64,000 nucleotides of DNA from Thiopontia sp964415865. GTDB lineage: Bacteria; Pseudomonadota; Gammaproteobacteria; GCF-002020875. The stretch spans positions 68,623 through 132,622 of the forward strand of contig CAYQBY010000001.1 of the NCBI GenBank assembly GCA_964415865.1. Direction: 5' to 3'. The position numbers and the translations under genes are program-made. This document shows positions 54,870 through 64,000 of this stretch, piece by piece; position 1 is the stretch's first letter, and each line of letters begins with the position of its first letter. The notes under the pieces are model-generated. The model was not told where the DNA came from. It saw only the letters and a list, made by a program, of their open reading frames with translations, and did no database searches.

Positions 54870-55913
54870 ATGATGATGGATAGAAAAGAGTCTCCTGCCA
54901 TTCAGTGGGATGGAGAGGAGTTGATTCTGCTGGATCAGAGAATTTTGCCGTTGCAGGAGGAGTATATCCAGTACCAGGATGTGGATGAGGTTGCTGCTGC
55001 AATACGGGATATGGTGGTACGAGGAGCACCAGCGATCGGGGTTACTGCCGCCTACGGCGTGGTGCTGGCAACAAAAAATCGTCTAGCATCATCGGGTGAT
55101 GGCTGGAGAGTGGATCTTGATGGTGATCTGGAGAGATTGGCACAGGCAAGGCCCACCGCAATCAACCTGCACTGGGCAATTGAGCGTATGCGCCCCCTGC
55201 TGGATGGAGACAAAAACAATCTGGTTCAATCACTGGCCGCAGAGGCTGAAAAAATACACCAGGAGGACATTGCTGCCTGCAAGAAGATGGGTGATTTGGG
55301 TGCTGCCTATATCAACCCCGGAAGTGGAGTATTGACCCACTGCAACGCAGGCGCTCTGGCGACTGGAGGTTACGGGACTGCGCTGGGGGTTATCCGTTCA
55401 GCCTGGCGTGAGAATCGCCTGCAGGCTGTTTTCGCTGATGAGACTCGTCCCTGGCTACAGGGGGCACGGCTTACTGCTTGGGAGCTGTTGCAGGATAACA
55501 TTCCAGTCTCTCTGTTGGCAGATGGCGCCTCCTCCTGGTTGATGAAACAGGGCAAAGTGGATTGGGTTGTGGTCGGCTCTGACCGGATTGCAGCCAATGG
55601 AGATGTGGCCAACAAGATTGGTACCTATGCAACTGCTATTGCAGCTCGCCACCACGGGACCAAATTTATGGTAGTTGCTCCCACCTCGACTATAGATCGG
55701 GAGGTCGCCTCCGGAGATGATATTCCGATTGAGGTGCGTGAGGCAGAGGAGCTCTTCTCCTGTAGTGGGAAGCGTATGGCAGCCGAAAAAGCAGCAGGAT
55801 GGAACCCCGTATTTGATGTAACTCCGGCCGAGTTGGTGGATGTGATTGTGACTGAGAGAGGGGTTGTGGAGAATCCCACAAGAGAGAAAATTGAGGCACT
55901 ATTTTCCGCCTGA
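54870..55913 (+). CDS. mtnA: S-methyl-5-thioribose-1-phosphate isomerase
   Basis: Methionine salvage isomerase, eIF2B-like fold, 347 residues. [16 protein letters not shown], the active-site cysteine in [38 protein letters not shown] and the aspartate in [20 protein letters not shown] are diagnostic. Three consecutive ATG codons (54870, 54873, 54876) make the exact start ambiguous by two residues. A terminator follows at 55928-55961. Confidence 0.96.
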   Translation: MMMDRKESPAIQWDGEELILLDQRILPLQEEYIQYQDVDEVAAAIRDMVVRGAPAIGVTAAYGVVLATKNRLASSGDGWRVDLDGDLERLAQARPTAINLHWAIERMRPLLDGDKNNLVQSLAAEAEKIHQEDIAACKKMGDLGAAYINPGSGVLTHCNAGALATGGYGTALGVIRSAWRENRLQAVFADETRPWLQGARLTAWELLQDNIPVSLLADGASSWLMKQGKVDWVVVGSDRIAANGDVANKIGTYATAIAARHHGTKFMVVAPTSTIDREVASGDDIPIEVREAEELFSCSGKRMAAEKAAGWNPVFDVTPAELVDVIVTERGVVENPTREKIEALFSA

Positions 55914-55927
55914 TTCTGTTACAATTC

Positions 55928-55961
55928 ACGGTTTGAAAAGGGCGGAATAAACCGTCTTTTT
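55928..55961 (+). terminator. Intrinsic terminator after mtnA
   Basis: ACGGTTT (55928-55934) / AAACCGT (55949-55955) with a 14-base loop, then C and five T residues. It separates mtnA from gyrA. Confidence 0.75.
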
Positions 55962-55995
55962 GTGGCTGTTCACAACTCATACCGTTTAATATTAA

Positions 55996-58560
55996 ATGAC
56001 TGAATTTGCAAAGGAAGTTCTCCCCGTAAATATCGAGGAGGAGATGCGGCAGTCGTACCTTGACTACGCCATGAGCGTGATTGTCGGGCGTGCGCTTCCA
56101 GATGCCAGAGATGGCCTCAAACCTGTCCATCGTCGCGTGCTCTATGCGATGCATGAACTGGGGAATGACTGGAACAAATCGTATAAAAAGTCAGCTCGTA
56201 TTGTCGGTGACGTAATCGGTAAATATCACCCTCATGGTGATACGGCTGTTTATGACACTATTGTGCGGATGGCGCAGCCATTTTCGCTACGTTATATGCT
56301 GGTTGATGGTCAGGGTAACTTTGGTTCGGTGGATGGTGATTCCGCCGCTGCAATGCGTTACACCGAGATCCGGATGTCAAAGATCGCCCATGATCTATTG
56401 GCGGACCTGGACAAGGAGACCGTTAATTTTACTCCCAACTATGATGAGAGTGAGCACGAGCCGTCAATCCTTCCAACACGCCTCCCAAATCTGCTGATAA
56501 ATGGCTCAGAGGGAATTGCGGTGGGAATGGCAACCAAGATTCCCCCTCATAATCTGACTGAGGTGGTGAGTGCAACAATCGCACTGGTTGATGATCCAGA
56601 ACTGGATATTTCCGGACTTATGGAGCATATTCCGGGCCCTGATTTCCCGACTGCTGCCATTATTAACGGGGTAAAAGGGATTCATGAGGCCTATAAGACA
56701 GGTCGTGGCCGTATCTATCTGCGTGCCCGTACTCATGTTGAGGGTGAAGATGGGAAGAAGCAGACTTTGGTGGTCGATGAGCTCCCATACCAGGTAAACA
56801 AGGCGAGGCTGCTGGAGCGTATTGGTGAGTTGGTACGTGAAAAGAAACTAACAGGAATATCTGCCCTGCGTGATGAGTCCGATAAGGATGGTATGCGCAT
56901 GGTGATTGAGCTGAAGAGGGGAGAGGTGGCAGATGTTGTTCGTAACAACCTCTTCAAGCAGACTGCAATGCAGAATGTATTTGGCATCAATATGGTGGCA
57001 TTGGTCGATGGCCAACCCCGCCTGATCAATCTGAAGCAGGCGCTTGAGGTATTTATCCGCCACCGTCGTGAGGTGGTGACCCGTCGCACCATATTTGAGC
57101 TACGCAAGGCGCGTGAACGTGCCCATGTGCTGGAAGGGTTGGCAATTGCATTAACCAATATTGATCCGATTATTGCTCTGATCAAATCGTCCGCAACTCC
57201 TGCCGAGGCAAAAGAGAAACTGGCTGCTCAGGGGTGGCCGCCGGGCATTGTGGTGGAGATGCTGGATCGTGGAGACGCTGCTGATACCCGTCCTGAGGGT
57301 CTGGATGATGGTTATGGTCTGATTGATGATCTATACCATCTCTCTCCAGTGCAGGTACAGGCTATCCTTGATCTGAAGCTTCACCGTCTTACAGGGCTGG
57401 AGAAAGATAAAATTCTGGATGAGTACAGAGCTCTTCTGGAGAAAATTGGAGAGCTGCTTAATATCCTGCGCAACCCTGATCGACTTATGGAGGTTATCCG
57501 TGAGGAGCTGGTTGAGATGCGTGAAAAGTATGGGGATGAGCGCAAGACTGAGATTGTACAAACCCAGGTAGACCTCTCGCTTGAGGATCTTATTAGTGAG
57601 GAGGATGTGGTTGTGACCCTCTCGCATGGCGGATATGTTAAGGCGCAGCCGGTGACAGATTATCGGGCACAGCGCCGAGGTGGCCGTGGCAAGACCGCAG
57701 CAGCGATAAAGGATGAGGATTTTGTAGATAAGCTGGTTGTTGCCAATACCCACGACACTATTCTCTGTTTCTCAACCAGAGGACGACTCTATTGGCTGAA
57801 GGTGTATCAGTTGCCACAGGCGGGACGTACAGCTCGTGGAAAACCGATTAATAACCTCCTTCCGCTGGAGGATGGGGAGCGTATTACCGCATTCCTGCCG
57901 GTTAGAGAATATAGTGAAGACAAGTTCATCTTTATGGCCGCTACAAGCGGTATTGTTAAAAAGACCCCACTAACCGCGTTCTCTCGCCCCAGAACTGCAG
58001 GCATTATTGCGGTTGAGTTGCGGGATGATGACGAATTGGTTGGGGTGGAACTGACAGGTGGCAACAGCGACATTATGCTCTTTGCCAGTGGCGGTAAGGC
58101 AGTTCGGTTCCCTGAATCTACAGTACGGGCTATGGGACGTACTGCTCGTGGGGTCAAGGGGATGCAGCTAAATGCTGGTGAGCATATTATCTCTCTCCTC
58201 GTGCCGCAAAAGAGTCATGTTCTGACTGCCACCGAGCATGGATTTGGCAAGCGCACCTCCATGGAGGAGTATCCATGCAAGGGGCGTGGCACCAAAGGTG
58301 TAATCTCTATTCAGACATCTGATAGAAACGGTGCCGTTGTGGGTGCAGTTCAGGTTAATGAGGAAGAGGAGATCATGATGATCTCCAGTGGAGGTGTGTT
58401 GGTCCGTACTCGCGTATCCGAGATCTCAGTTCTGGCGCGCAATACCCAGGGTGTAACCCTTATTCGTCTTGGAGATGATGAGAGGTTGGTTGGGATTGAG
58501 CGTGTTGAGGAGAGTGAGGCTGAAGAGTCGGAAGAGAGCGAAGAGAGTAGTGAAGATTAG
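55996..58560 (+). CDS. gyrA: DNA gyrase subunit A
   Basis: ATP-dependent introduction of negative supercoils with GyrB. 854 residues: the winged-helix breakage domain with catalytic Tyr122 ([10 protein letters not shown]), the quinolone-determining region [17 protein letters not shown] (Thr83, Asp87), then the C-terminal beta-pinwheel with the GyrA box (RRGGRG) near residue 560. The last 20 residues are acidic ([16 protein letters not shown]). No Shine-Dalgarno precedes ATG 55996. It is separated from mtnA by a terminator and is followed by the serC cluster. Confidence 0.97.
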   Translation: MTEFAKEVLPVNIEEEMRQSYLDYAMSVIVGRALPDARDGLKPVHRRVLYAMHELGNDWNKSYKKSARIVGDVIGKYHPHGDTAVYDTIVRMAQPFSLRYMLVDGQGNFGSVDGDSAAAMRYTEIRMSKIAHDLLADLDKETVNFTPNYDESEHEPSILPTRLPNLLINGSEGIAVGMATKIPPHNLTEVVSATIALVDDPELDISGLMEHIPGPDFPTAAIINGVKGIHEAYKTGRGRIYLRARTHVEGEDGKKQTLVVDELPYQVNKARLLERIGELVREKKLTGISALRDESDKDGMRMVIELKRGEVADVVRNNLFKQTAMQNVFGINMVALVDGQPRLINLKQALEVFIRHRREVVTRRTIFELRKARERAHVLEGLAIALTNIDPIIALIKSSATPAEAKEKLAAQGWPPGIVVEMLDRGDAADTRPEGLDDGYGLIDDLYHLSPVQVQAILDLKLHRLTGLEKDKILDEYRALLEKIGELLNILRNPDRLMEVIREELVEMREKYGDERKTEIVQTQVDLSLEDLISEEDVVVTLSHGGYVKAQPVTDYRAQRRGGRGKTAAAIKDEDFVDKLVVANTHDTILCFSTRGRLYWLKVYQLPQAGRTARGKPINNLLPLEDGERITAFLPVREYSEDKFIFMAATSGIVKKTPLTAFSRPRTAGIIAVELRDDDELVGVELTGGNSDIMLFASGGKAVRFPESTVRAMGRTARGVKGMQLNAGEHIISLLVPQKSHVLTATEHGFGKRTSMEEYPCKGRGTKGVISIQTSDRNGAVVGAVQVNEEEEIMMISSGGVLVRTRVSEISVLARNTQGVTLIRLGDDERLVGIERVEESEAEESEESEESSED

Positions 58561-58613
58561 TAACGACCACTATTAGTGTTCACAATTGATGATATAGGCA
58601 AGGAAGATAGATA

Positions 58614-59696
58614 ATGGCAAGAAGCTACAATTTTAGTGCAGGTCCGGCAATGCTGCCGACTGCAGTTATCGAACGCGCACAGCAGGAGATGCTGGAGTGG
58701 GGTGAATCTGGTATGTCCGTGATGGAGATGAGCCATCGTGGCAAGGATTACATGTCCATTGCAGAAAAGGCAGAGTCTAACCTGCGTGAGGTTATGGCGA
58801 TCCCTGAAAACTACAAGGTGCTGTTTCTGCAGGGTGGTGCATCAAGTCAGTTTGCAATGGTTCCACTGAATCTGTTGCGTGGCAGGGAGAGTGCTGACTA
58901 TCTTAATACCGGAATGTGGTCAAAAAAGGCTGTTGCTGAGGCTGGCCGCTACTGTAGTGTGAATCTGGCTGCTGATACCTCGGAGGGCGGTTTCACTGCG
59001 GTTCCGACAGCAGAGTCACTGAATCTTAATGCGGATGCGGCCTATGTCCACTACACCCCCAATGAGACTATTGGTGGGGTGGAGTTTGACTATGTTCCAG
59101 AGACTGGCGACGTTCCTCTGGTTGCAGATATGTCATCCACTATTCTTTCTCGCCCCATGGATGTATCAAAGTATGGGGTTATCTATGCTGGTGCACAGAA
59201 GAATATCGGCCCTGCAGGGCTGACTATTGTCATTGTGCGTGATGATCTGGTTGGAGAGACCTTGGGCGGTACCCCAGCAATGTTTGACTATGCAACCCAC
59301 GTAAAGGCAGGCTCCATGTATAACACCCCACCAACCTACAGCTGGTATATGGCTGGTCTGGTATTTGAGTGGATCAAGGAGCAGGGCGGGCTGACCGCAA
59401 TTGGTGAGATCAACGAGCGCAAGGCTGGCAAACTCTACGCTACTATTGATGGCTCCGATTTTTATGGCAACCCAGTGGAAAAAAATGGTCGTTCATGGAT
59501 GAATGTTCCATTTACCCTGGCTGATTCAGAGCTGGATGGCATCTTCCTGACAGGGGCTGCGGAGCGAGGCCTGGTGACACTTAAGGGTCACCGTTCTGTC
59601 GGTGGCATGCGCGCTAGTATCTATAATGCAATGCCTGAGGCAGGTGTGGATGCGTTGGTTGAATATATGAAAGAGTTCGAGAGAGAGCAGGGATAG
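58614..59696 (+). CDS. serC: Phosphoserine aminotransferase
   Basis: 360-residue PLP enzyme making phosphoserine (and serving pyridoxine synthesis). NFSAGPAMLPTAVIERAQQE at the N-terminus, HRGKDYMSIAEKAESNLREV, VHYTPNETIGGVEFD, and the PLP lysine in VIYAGAQKNIGPAGLTIV identify SerC. The ending GGMRASIYNAMPEAGVDALV is typical. serA follows after three bases. Confidence 0.97.
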   Translation: MARSYNFSAGPAMLPTAVIERAQQEMLEWGESGMSVMEMSHRGKDYMSIAEKAESNLREVMAIPENYKVLFLQGGASSQFAMVPLNLLRGRESADYLNTGMWSKKAVAEAGRYCSVNLAADTSEGGFTAVPTAESLNLNADAAYVHYTPNETIGGVEFDYVPETGDVPLVADMSSTILSRPMDVSKYGVIYAGAQKNIGPAGLTIVIVRDDLVGETLGGTPAMFDYATHVKAGSMYNTPPTYSWYMAGLVFEWIKEQGGLTAIGEINERKAGKLYATIDGSDFYGNPVEKNGRSWMNVPFTLADSELDGIFLTGAAERGLVTLKGHRSVGGMRASIYNAMPEAGVDALVEYMKEFEREQG

Positions 59697-59699
59697 ACA

Positions 59700-60860
59700 A
59701 TGAATAAAATTCTTACACTAAACAACATATCTGTGGTTGGACTGGACCGTCTGCCGCGTGACAATTATGAGATTGCCTCCGAGATCCAACATCCTGATGC
59801 GATTCTTCTGCGCTCTTACAAGATGCATGATATGGAGATCCCTGAGACTCTAAAGGCGGTAGGCCGTGCTGGTGCCGGGGTAAATAATATTCCAGTCGAG
59901 AAGATGACTGAGCATGGAGTTCCGGTATTTAATGCCCCCGGGGCAAATGCAAATGCGGTCAAAGAGCTGGTTATATCCAGCATGTTGATGGCAAGTCGTA
60001 ATATTGCCCAGGCGTGGGATTATGCAAAGAATCTACAGGGTGACGATAGTTCTATTGCCAAGGATGTTGAGGCTGGCAAGAAAAAATATGTCGGTTTCGA
60101 GCTGCCTGGCCGTACTCTTGGGGTAATTGGTCTCGGTGCTATTGGGGTGCAGATTGCCAACGCGGCAATCTCGTTGGGGATGAAGGTTATCGGTTATGAC
60201 CCATCTGTAACAATCCAGAGTGCATGGAACCTCTCCTCCGAGGCGGTACGTGCCCACAGTGTTGATGAGCTTCTGGCAGAGGCAGATTTTATCACTTTCC
60301 ATGTACCGTTGATTGACGCAACAAGAAACATGATAAACGAAGATCGCCTCAAGATCATGAAGGATGGCGTTGTAATCATGAACTTTGCCCGCGGCGGCAT
60401 TGTGGATGATGCAGCTGTTCTGGAGGCCCTGGACTCCGGTAAGGTCTATGCATATATTAATGACTTCCCAACCAACGAGAACAAGGATCACCCTCGCGTA
60501 GTATGTCTGCCCCATCTGGGAGCATCGACTGCAGAGGCGGAGGATAACTGTGCCATCATGGTTGCGGATCAGGTCAAGGATTACCTGGAGAATGGAAATA
60601 TCACCAACTCCGTCAACTTTCCAGAGATGAAGATGCCACGGGCAGGTTCGGCGAGGATTGCAGTAGCAAACTCCAATGTCCCAAATATGGTGGGACAGAT
60701 AACCTCACTACTGGCAGATGCTGGAATCAATATTGTTGATATGATGAACAAGTCGAGAGATGAAATCGCATACAATCTGCTTGATGTTGAAGGAGATATG
60801 GATGATGTTGAGAATAAGATTCGAGCCATTGAGGGGGTATTGTCGGTTCGTATTATTTAA
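59700..60860 (+). CDS. serA: D-3-phosphoglycerate dehydrogenase
   Basis: 386-residue first enzyme of serine synthesis. D-isomer dehydrogenase motifs: VGRAGAGVNNIPVEKM, the NAD loop LGVIGLGAIGVQIANAA, NFARGGIVDDAAVLEAL and the catalytic histidine in CLPHLGASTAEAE. A C-terminal ACT domain (about 315-386) suggests serine feedback. It lies between serC and pheA. Confidence 0.95.
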   Translation: MNKILTLNNISVVGLDRLPRDNYEIASEIQHPDAILLRSYKMHDMEIPETLKAVGRAGAGVNNIPVEKMTEHGVPVFNAPGANANAVKELVISSMLMASRNIAQAWDYAKNLQGDDSSIAKDVEAGKKKYVGFELPGRTLGVIGLGAIGVQIANAAISLGMKVIGYDPSVTIQSAWNLSSEAVRAHSVDELLAEADFITFHVPLIDATRNMINEDRLKIMKDGVVIMNFARGGIVDDAAVLEALDSGKVYAYINDFPTNENKDHPRVVCLPHLGASTAEAEDNCAIMVADQVKDYLENGNITNSVNFPEMKMPRAGSARIAVANSNVPNMVGQITSLLADAGINIVDMMNKSRDEIAYNLLDVEGDMDDVENKIRAIEGVLSVRII

Positions 60861-60875
60861 CTGATTGGGGGCATA

Positions 60876-61973
60876 ATGGACGGAGAGAAGAGACTCGTAG
60901 AGATTCGCCAGGAGATTGATCAATTGGACCAACAGATCCAGCAGATGATCAGTCGTCGAGCAGAACTTGCTCAGGAGGTGGCGAAGGCAAAGTTATCGGC
61001 CGATGATTCAGCTGATGGTGTTGTGGATTTCTACCGTCCAGAACGAGAGGCCCAGGTTCTCTCATTGGTGATGGAGCGAAATCAGGGACCATTGGGTGAT
61101 GAGGAGATGGCTCGTCTCTTTCGCGAGATTATGTCTGCCTGTCTGGCGCTTGAGAAGCCCATGCGTATCGCCTTTCTTGGGCCAGAGGGAACCTTCACTC
61201 AGGCAGCTGCACTTAAACAGTTTGGCAAGTCAGTAACAACAATTCCTCTGGGAGCTATCCCGGATGTCTTTCATGACGTGGAGTCTGGTGAGGCAAACTA
61301 TGGCGTGGTCCCGGTAGAGAACTCCACTGAAGGGGTGATTACCCATACCCTGGATATGTTCATAAATTCACCACTGCAGATTAATGGTGAGGTGGAGCTT
61401 AGAATTCATCATCACCTTATGACCAAGTCGGAAAAACTGGATGAGGTGGTACGTATTTACTCTCATCAACAGTCTCTGGCACAGTGCAGAGACTGGTTGG
61501 AGGCACATCTGCCGGGAGTTGAGCAGATTCCGGTATCCAGTAATGCAGAGGCTGCCCGTCTTGCATCAGAAGAGAACGGTGCTGCAGCAATAGCCGGTGA
61601 GGTTGCCGCAGAGATCTATGAGCTTAATGTATTGGCTCGTAATATCGAGGATGAACCAGATAATACCACCCGTTTTCTGGTTATCGGCAAGCAGTCTCCA
61701 CGCCCCAGTGGTAATGACAAGACATCTCTCTTGATCTCTACCAGCAACCGCCCGGGAGCGCTCTATGAACTGCTCTCTCCATTTTCAGAGAATGGGGTCT
61801 CAATGAGCAGAATCGAGTCTCGTCCATCGCGTCGCGGCAATTGGGACTACCTCTTTTTTGTCGACCTGGAGGGGCATTCAGAGGATGAGCATGTCAAGGA
61901 TGCACTGGAAAAACTGGAATCCAATGCAAGCATGTTCCGGGTTTTGGGGGCATACCCCAAGGCTATTCTGTAA
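60876..61973 (+). CDS. pheA: Bifunctional chorismate mutase / prephenate dehydratase
   Basis: 365 residues of the fused P-protein: an N-terminal AroQ chorismate mutase domain (RLVEIRQEIDQLDQQIQQMI, RRAELAQEVAKAK), a prephenate dehydratase domain (IAFLGPEGTFTQAAALKQFG, VPVENSTEGVI, TTRFLVIGKQ) and an ACT domain (NRPGALYELLSPFSENGVSM, ESRPSRRGNWDYLFFVDLEG) for phenylalanine feedback. It is the third gene of the ser/aro cluster. Confidence 0.97.
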   Translation: MDGEKRLVEIRQEIDQLDQQIQQMISRRAELAQEVAKAKLSADDSADGVVDFYRPEREAQVLSLVMERNQGPLGDEEMARLFREIMSACLALEKPMRIAFLGPEGTFTQAAALKQFGKSVTTIPLGAIPDVFHDVESGEANYGVVPVENSTEGVITHTLDMFINSPLQINGEVELRIHHHLMTKSEKLDEVVRIYSHQQSLAQCRDWLEAHLPGVEQIPVSSNAEAARLASEENGAAAIAGEVAAEIYELNVLARNIEDEPDNTTRFLVIGKQSPRPSGNDKTSLLISTSNRPGALYELLSPFSENGVSMSRIESRPSRRGNWDYLFFVDLEGHSEDEHVKDALEKLESNASMFRVLGAYPKAIL

Positions 61974-61984
61974 CAGGGCGCACA

Positions 61985-63100
61985 ATGTCCGCCTGTGACA
62001 TCCATGAATATGCCATGTCTGGAGTTCAGGGTATTAGCCCGTACCAGCCAGGCAAACCGATCTCTGCATTGGCCCGCGAAATTGGGATGGATGAGTCCAC
62101 AATTATCAAACTCGCATCTAATGAAAACCCGCTAGGGCCATCTCTCAAGGTAACAGAGGCTGTCACCAGGGCGCTTGATGAGCAGGCACGTTATCCAGAT
62201 GGTGGTGCTGTCGAATTGCGAGATCGACTGGCTCGGCACCATGGGCGTAACCCTGCAGAGATAACTGTCGGTAATGGATCTAACGATATACTGGATCTGA
62301 TTGCCAGAACATTTCTTGGAGATGGACGTTCTGCAGTCATGTCTGAACATGCCTTCGCAGTATATCCACTCTCTACACAGGCTGTTGGTGCGACCTTGAT
62401 TGTAGTTCCGGCAATGGAGTGGGGGCATGATCTAGATGCGATGGCTAGTGCCGTCAGGGAGGATACCCGTGTTGTCTGGATAGCCAACCCCAACAACCCA
62501 ACAGGTACCTGGATTGATAGTAATGCACTGCATAGTTTTCTCTCACAACTGCCAGAGGATGTGGTGGCGGTGGTTGATGAGGCCTATATAGAGTTTGTGG
62601 AGGATGATGATTATCCGGACAGCTCTCTCTGGCTGGACCAATTTCCCAACCTGATAGTTACCAGAACCTTCTCCAAGGCATACGGATTAGCCGGATACAG
62701 AATTGGTTATGCACTATCCAGCGCAGCCATTGCTGATCTGTTGAATCGGGTACGCCAGCCATTTAATGTGAATACGCTTGCTCAGGTGGCAGCAATAACT
62801 GCCCTTGATGATCAGGACCATATTAAGCGTGGGGTGGAGCTGAATAGAGAGGAGATGAAAAAGATGGAACATGGTTTGGACCATCTCGGGATAGAGTGGA
62901 TTCCATCTGTTGGCAACTTTATCTCAGTTGATGTTGGGCAGCCTGCCACGCCTCTATTTGAGGAGATGCAAAAACAGGGGGTGATTGTGCGTCCTGTTGG
63001 TAACTATGGAATGGCTAACCATCTGCGAATATCCATCGGCCTGCCAGAGGAGAATCTCCGTTGTCTGCAGGTATTGACCAAAATATTGAGGGGGCAGTAG
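61985..63100 (+). CDS. hisC: Histidinol-phosphate aminotransferase
   Basis: 371-residue PLP enzyme; in this gene position it may also transaminate aromatic precursors. KLASNENPLGPSLKV, YPDGGAVELRDRLA, the NPNNPTGTWI region, VVDEAYIEF, and the PLP lysine in TRTFSKAYGLAGYRIGY. It shares one base with the start of the following tyrA (TAGTG). Confidence 0.95.
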   Translation: MSACDIHEYAMSGVQGISPYQPGKPISALAREIGMDESTIIKLASNENPLGPSLKVTEAVTRALDEQARYPDGGAVELRDRLARHHGRNPAEITVGNGSNDILDLIARTFLGDGRSAVMSEHAFAVYPLSTQAVGATLIVVPAMEWGHDLDAMASAVREDTRVVWIANPNNPTGTWIDSNALHSFLSQLPEDVVAVVDEAYIEFVEDDDYPDSSLWLDQFPNLIVTRTFSKAYGLAGYRIGYALSSAAIADLLNRVRQPFNVNTLAQVAAITALDDQDHIKRGVELNREEMKKMEHGLDHLGIEWIPSVGNFISVDVGQPATPLFEEMQKQGVIVRPVGNYGMANHLRISIGLPEENLRCLQVLTKILRGQ

Positions 63101-63957
63101 TGATCAAACGTCTTGCATTGATTGGAGTGGGTTTGATCGGGGGGTCACTGGTACGCGCTCTTCGTGATCAAAACGGTGTTATTGAGGTTGTCGGGTATGG
63201 CCGTAGCCATGACAACCTGCAGCAGGCAATTGAGCTTGGTGTGATTGATAAGATTGCAGAGAGTATTGCTGAGGCAGTAACAGATGCTGATATGGTTGTT
63301 ATTGCCACCCCGCTTGGATCCATGCGTTCAATATTTTCGGAGATGGTGGGGCACCTGTCACCAGAGGCAGTACTCACTGATGTAGGAAGTGTAAAGGGTA
63401 TCGTCGTGGAGGATGCAGTAGCAGCCTTTGGCGATGTTCCTCCCCGCTTCATTCCGGGACACCCTATTGCCGGCACTGAAAATAGTGGAGTACAAGCATC
63501 ACTGTCTGATCTCTATAGAGATCGTCGTGTAATTCTTACCCCACTTGAGAATAGTGATCCTGAGGCACTCCGTATTGTAACCGAGATGTGGCAGACTGCA
63601 GGTGCCGAGGTGGTGGAGATGAATGTAGAGCACCATGACAAGGTGTTGGCAGCAACCAGCCATCTTCCTCATCTGCTCGCCTATGCCCTGGTGGACTCAC
63701 TGGCAAAACAGGAGGCCCATAGTGAGATCTTCCGTTTTGCTGCTGGTGGGTTCCGTGACTTCAGCCGAATTGCATCAAGCAATCCAACCATGTGGCGTGA
63801 TATCTCTCTGGCCAACAGGGATCAGCTGTTGCAGGCAATAGATTCATTTCAGGACGAACTCGATCTGGTCAAGCAGATGGTCCAGGATGAGGATGGGGCA
63901 TCACTGCTGGAACTCTTTTCACGTGCCAAAAAGGCGCGGGATGATCATTACGAATAA
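63100..63957 (+). CDS. tyrA: Prephenate dehydrogenase
   Basis: 285 residues making 4-hydroxyphenylpyruvate for tyrosine. NAD loop LIGVGLIGGSLVRAL, VIATPLGSM, VGSVKGIVVEDA, FIPGHPIAGTENSGV and the histidine of ATSHLPHLLAYALVD. The start is GTG 63100, overlapping the hisC stop; the frame is also open upstream to a TTG at 63061 inside hisC. In many gammaproteobacteria aroA follows, as the next ATG suggests. Confidence 0.94.
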   Translation: MIKRLALIGVGLIGGSLVRALRDQNGVIEVVGYGRSHDNLQQAIELGVIDKIAESIAEAVTDADMVVIATPLGSMRSIFSEMVGHLSPEAVLTDVGSVKGIVVEDAVAAFGDVPPRFIPGHPIAGTENSGVQASLSDLYRDRRVILTPLENSDPEALRIVTEMWQTAGAEVVEMNVEHHDKVLAATSHLPHLLAYALVDSLAKQEAHSEIFRFAAGGFRDFSRIASSNPTMWRDISLANRDQLLQAIDSFQDELDLVKQMVQDEDGASLLELFSRAKKARDDHYE

Positions 63958-63992
63958 CCTGTCAATCACATATAGCGGCAGAGGTGACGAGG

Positions 63993-64000
63993 ATGTTTGA
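63993..64000 (+). CDS. Possible start of the next gene (aroA expected)
   Basis: ATG at 63993, seven bases after AGAGGTG, with only eight bases in the window. The identity is inferred from usual gene order alone. Confidence 0.2.

Noticed and set aside
56240..56260. Thr at GyrA position 83 instead of Ser, suggestive of quinolone resistance
   Set aside because: Threonine is the native residue at this site in many gammaproteobacteria, and Asp87 is unchanged.

Overview
The window looks like a chromosomal contig, or part of a scaffold, from a gammaproteobacterium of moderate GC content, probably a sulfur- or hydrogen-oxidising chemolithotroph of the Chromatiales/Thiotrichales type. The evidence is the gene orders smc-zipA-ligA and gyrA-serC-serA-pheA-hisC-tyrA, ZipA, DksA/GluQRS, the YciB/YciI/BolA/RNase AM/YciO block, and an Isp-type [NiFe] hydrogenase of the kind known from purple sulfur bacteria. 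The taxonomic placement is inference. There are no rRNA, tRNA or CRISPR loci. The sequence contains one 100-N gap, at 50754-50853.

Layout. 1-5706: gluQRS (partial), a DUF3579 gene, dksA, a CbbY-like HAD phosphatase with an aminotransferase and a small membrane protein, then a pentulose kinase of the FGGY family and queF. 5889-12151: smc, a ZipA-like gene without its membrane anchor, and ligA. 12154-14281: minus-strand small housekeeping genes (CoA-binding, DUF2892, ppnP, bolA-like, yciI-like, yciB). 14338-20700: RNase AM, YciO, a site-2 protease, trpS, scpA, scpB, rluB and an endonuclease III relative. 20701-21106: intergenic, with a candidate small RNA.

21107-40948 is a roughly 20 kb hydrogen-metabolism island. 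A nine-gene minus-strand maturation operon (hypC2-hypA-hypB-hupK-hypC1-hypD-hypE-hypX-hypF) diverges from a plus-strand run. That run encodes a membrane-bound uptake hydrogenase (protease, HupH-like factor, small subunit, Isp1, Isp2, large subunit, mini-HupE). It continues into a cytoplasmic NAD(P)-linked group 3b hydrogenase (beta, gamma, delta, alpha subunits and its own protease). Electrons from H2 would go either to the membrane quinone pool through Isp1/Isp2 or to NAD(P) through the group 3b enzyme. One Hyp set would build both NiFe(CN)2CO sites. HypX suggests the CO ligand can be made aerobically.

40923-49856: PEP synthase, a P-type ATPase, a beta-CASP RNase-like protein, a double-CDGSH protein, an insertion sequence with a nonsense-mutated transposase that sits against a truncated DUF302 gene, and a second candidate small RNA. 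49857-54816: minus-strand SDR (YciK-like), rmuC (interrupted by an artefactual gap), gph, ubiG and mtaD. 54870-63957: mtnA, gyrA, then the serine/aromatic/histidine biosynthesis cluster serC-serA-pheA-hisC-tyrA.

The observations most worth a second look are: two unlinked candidate small RNAs that share an ACTCCTCCT..GGTG motif complementary to Shine-Dalgarno sequences; the paired hydrogenases with a one-helix HupE-like protein and an apparently non-AUG-started beta subunit; the anchorless ZipA; and the scaffold gap in rmuC, whose flanks are an identical 55-mer.
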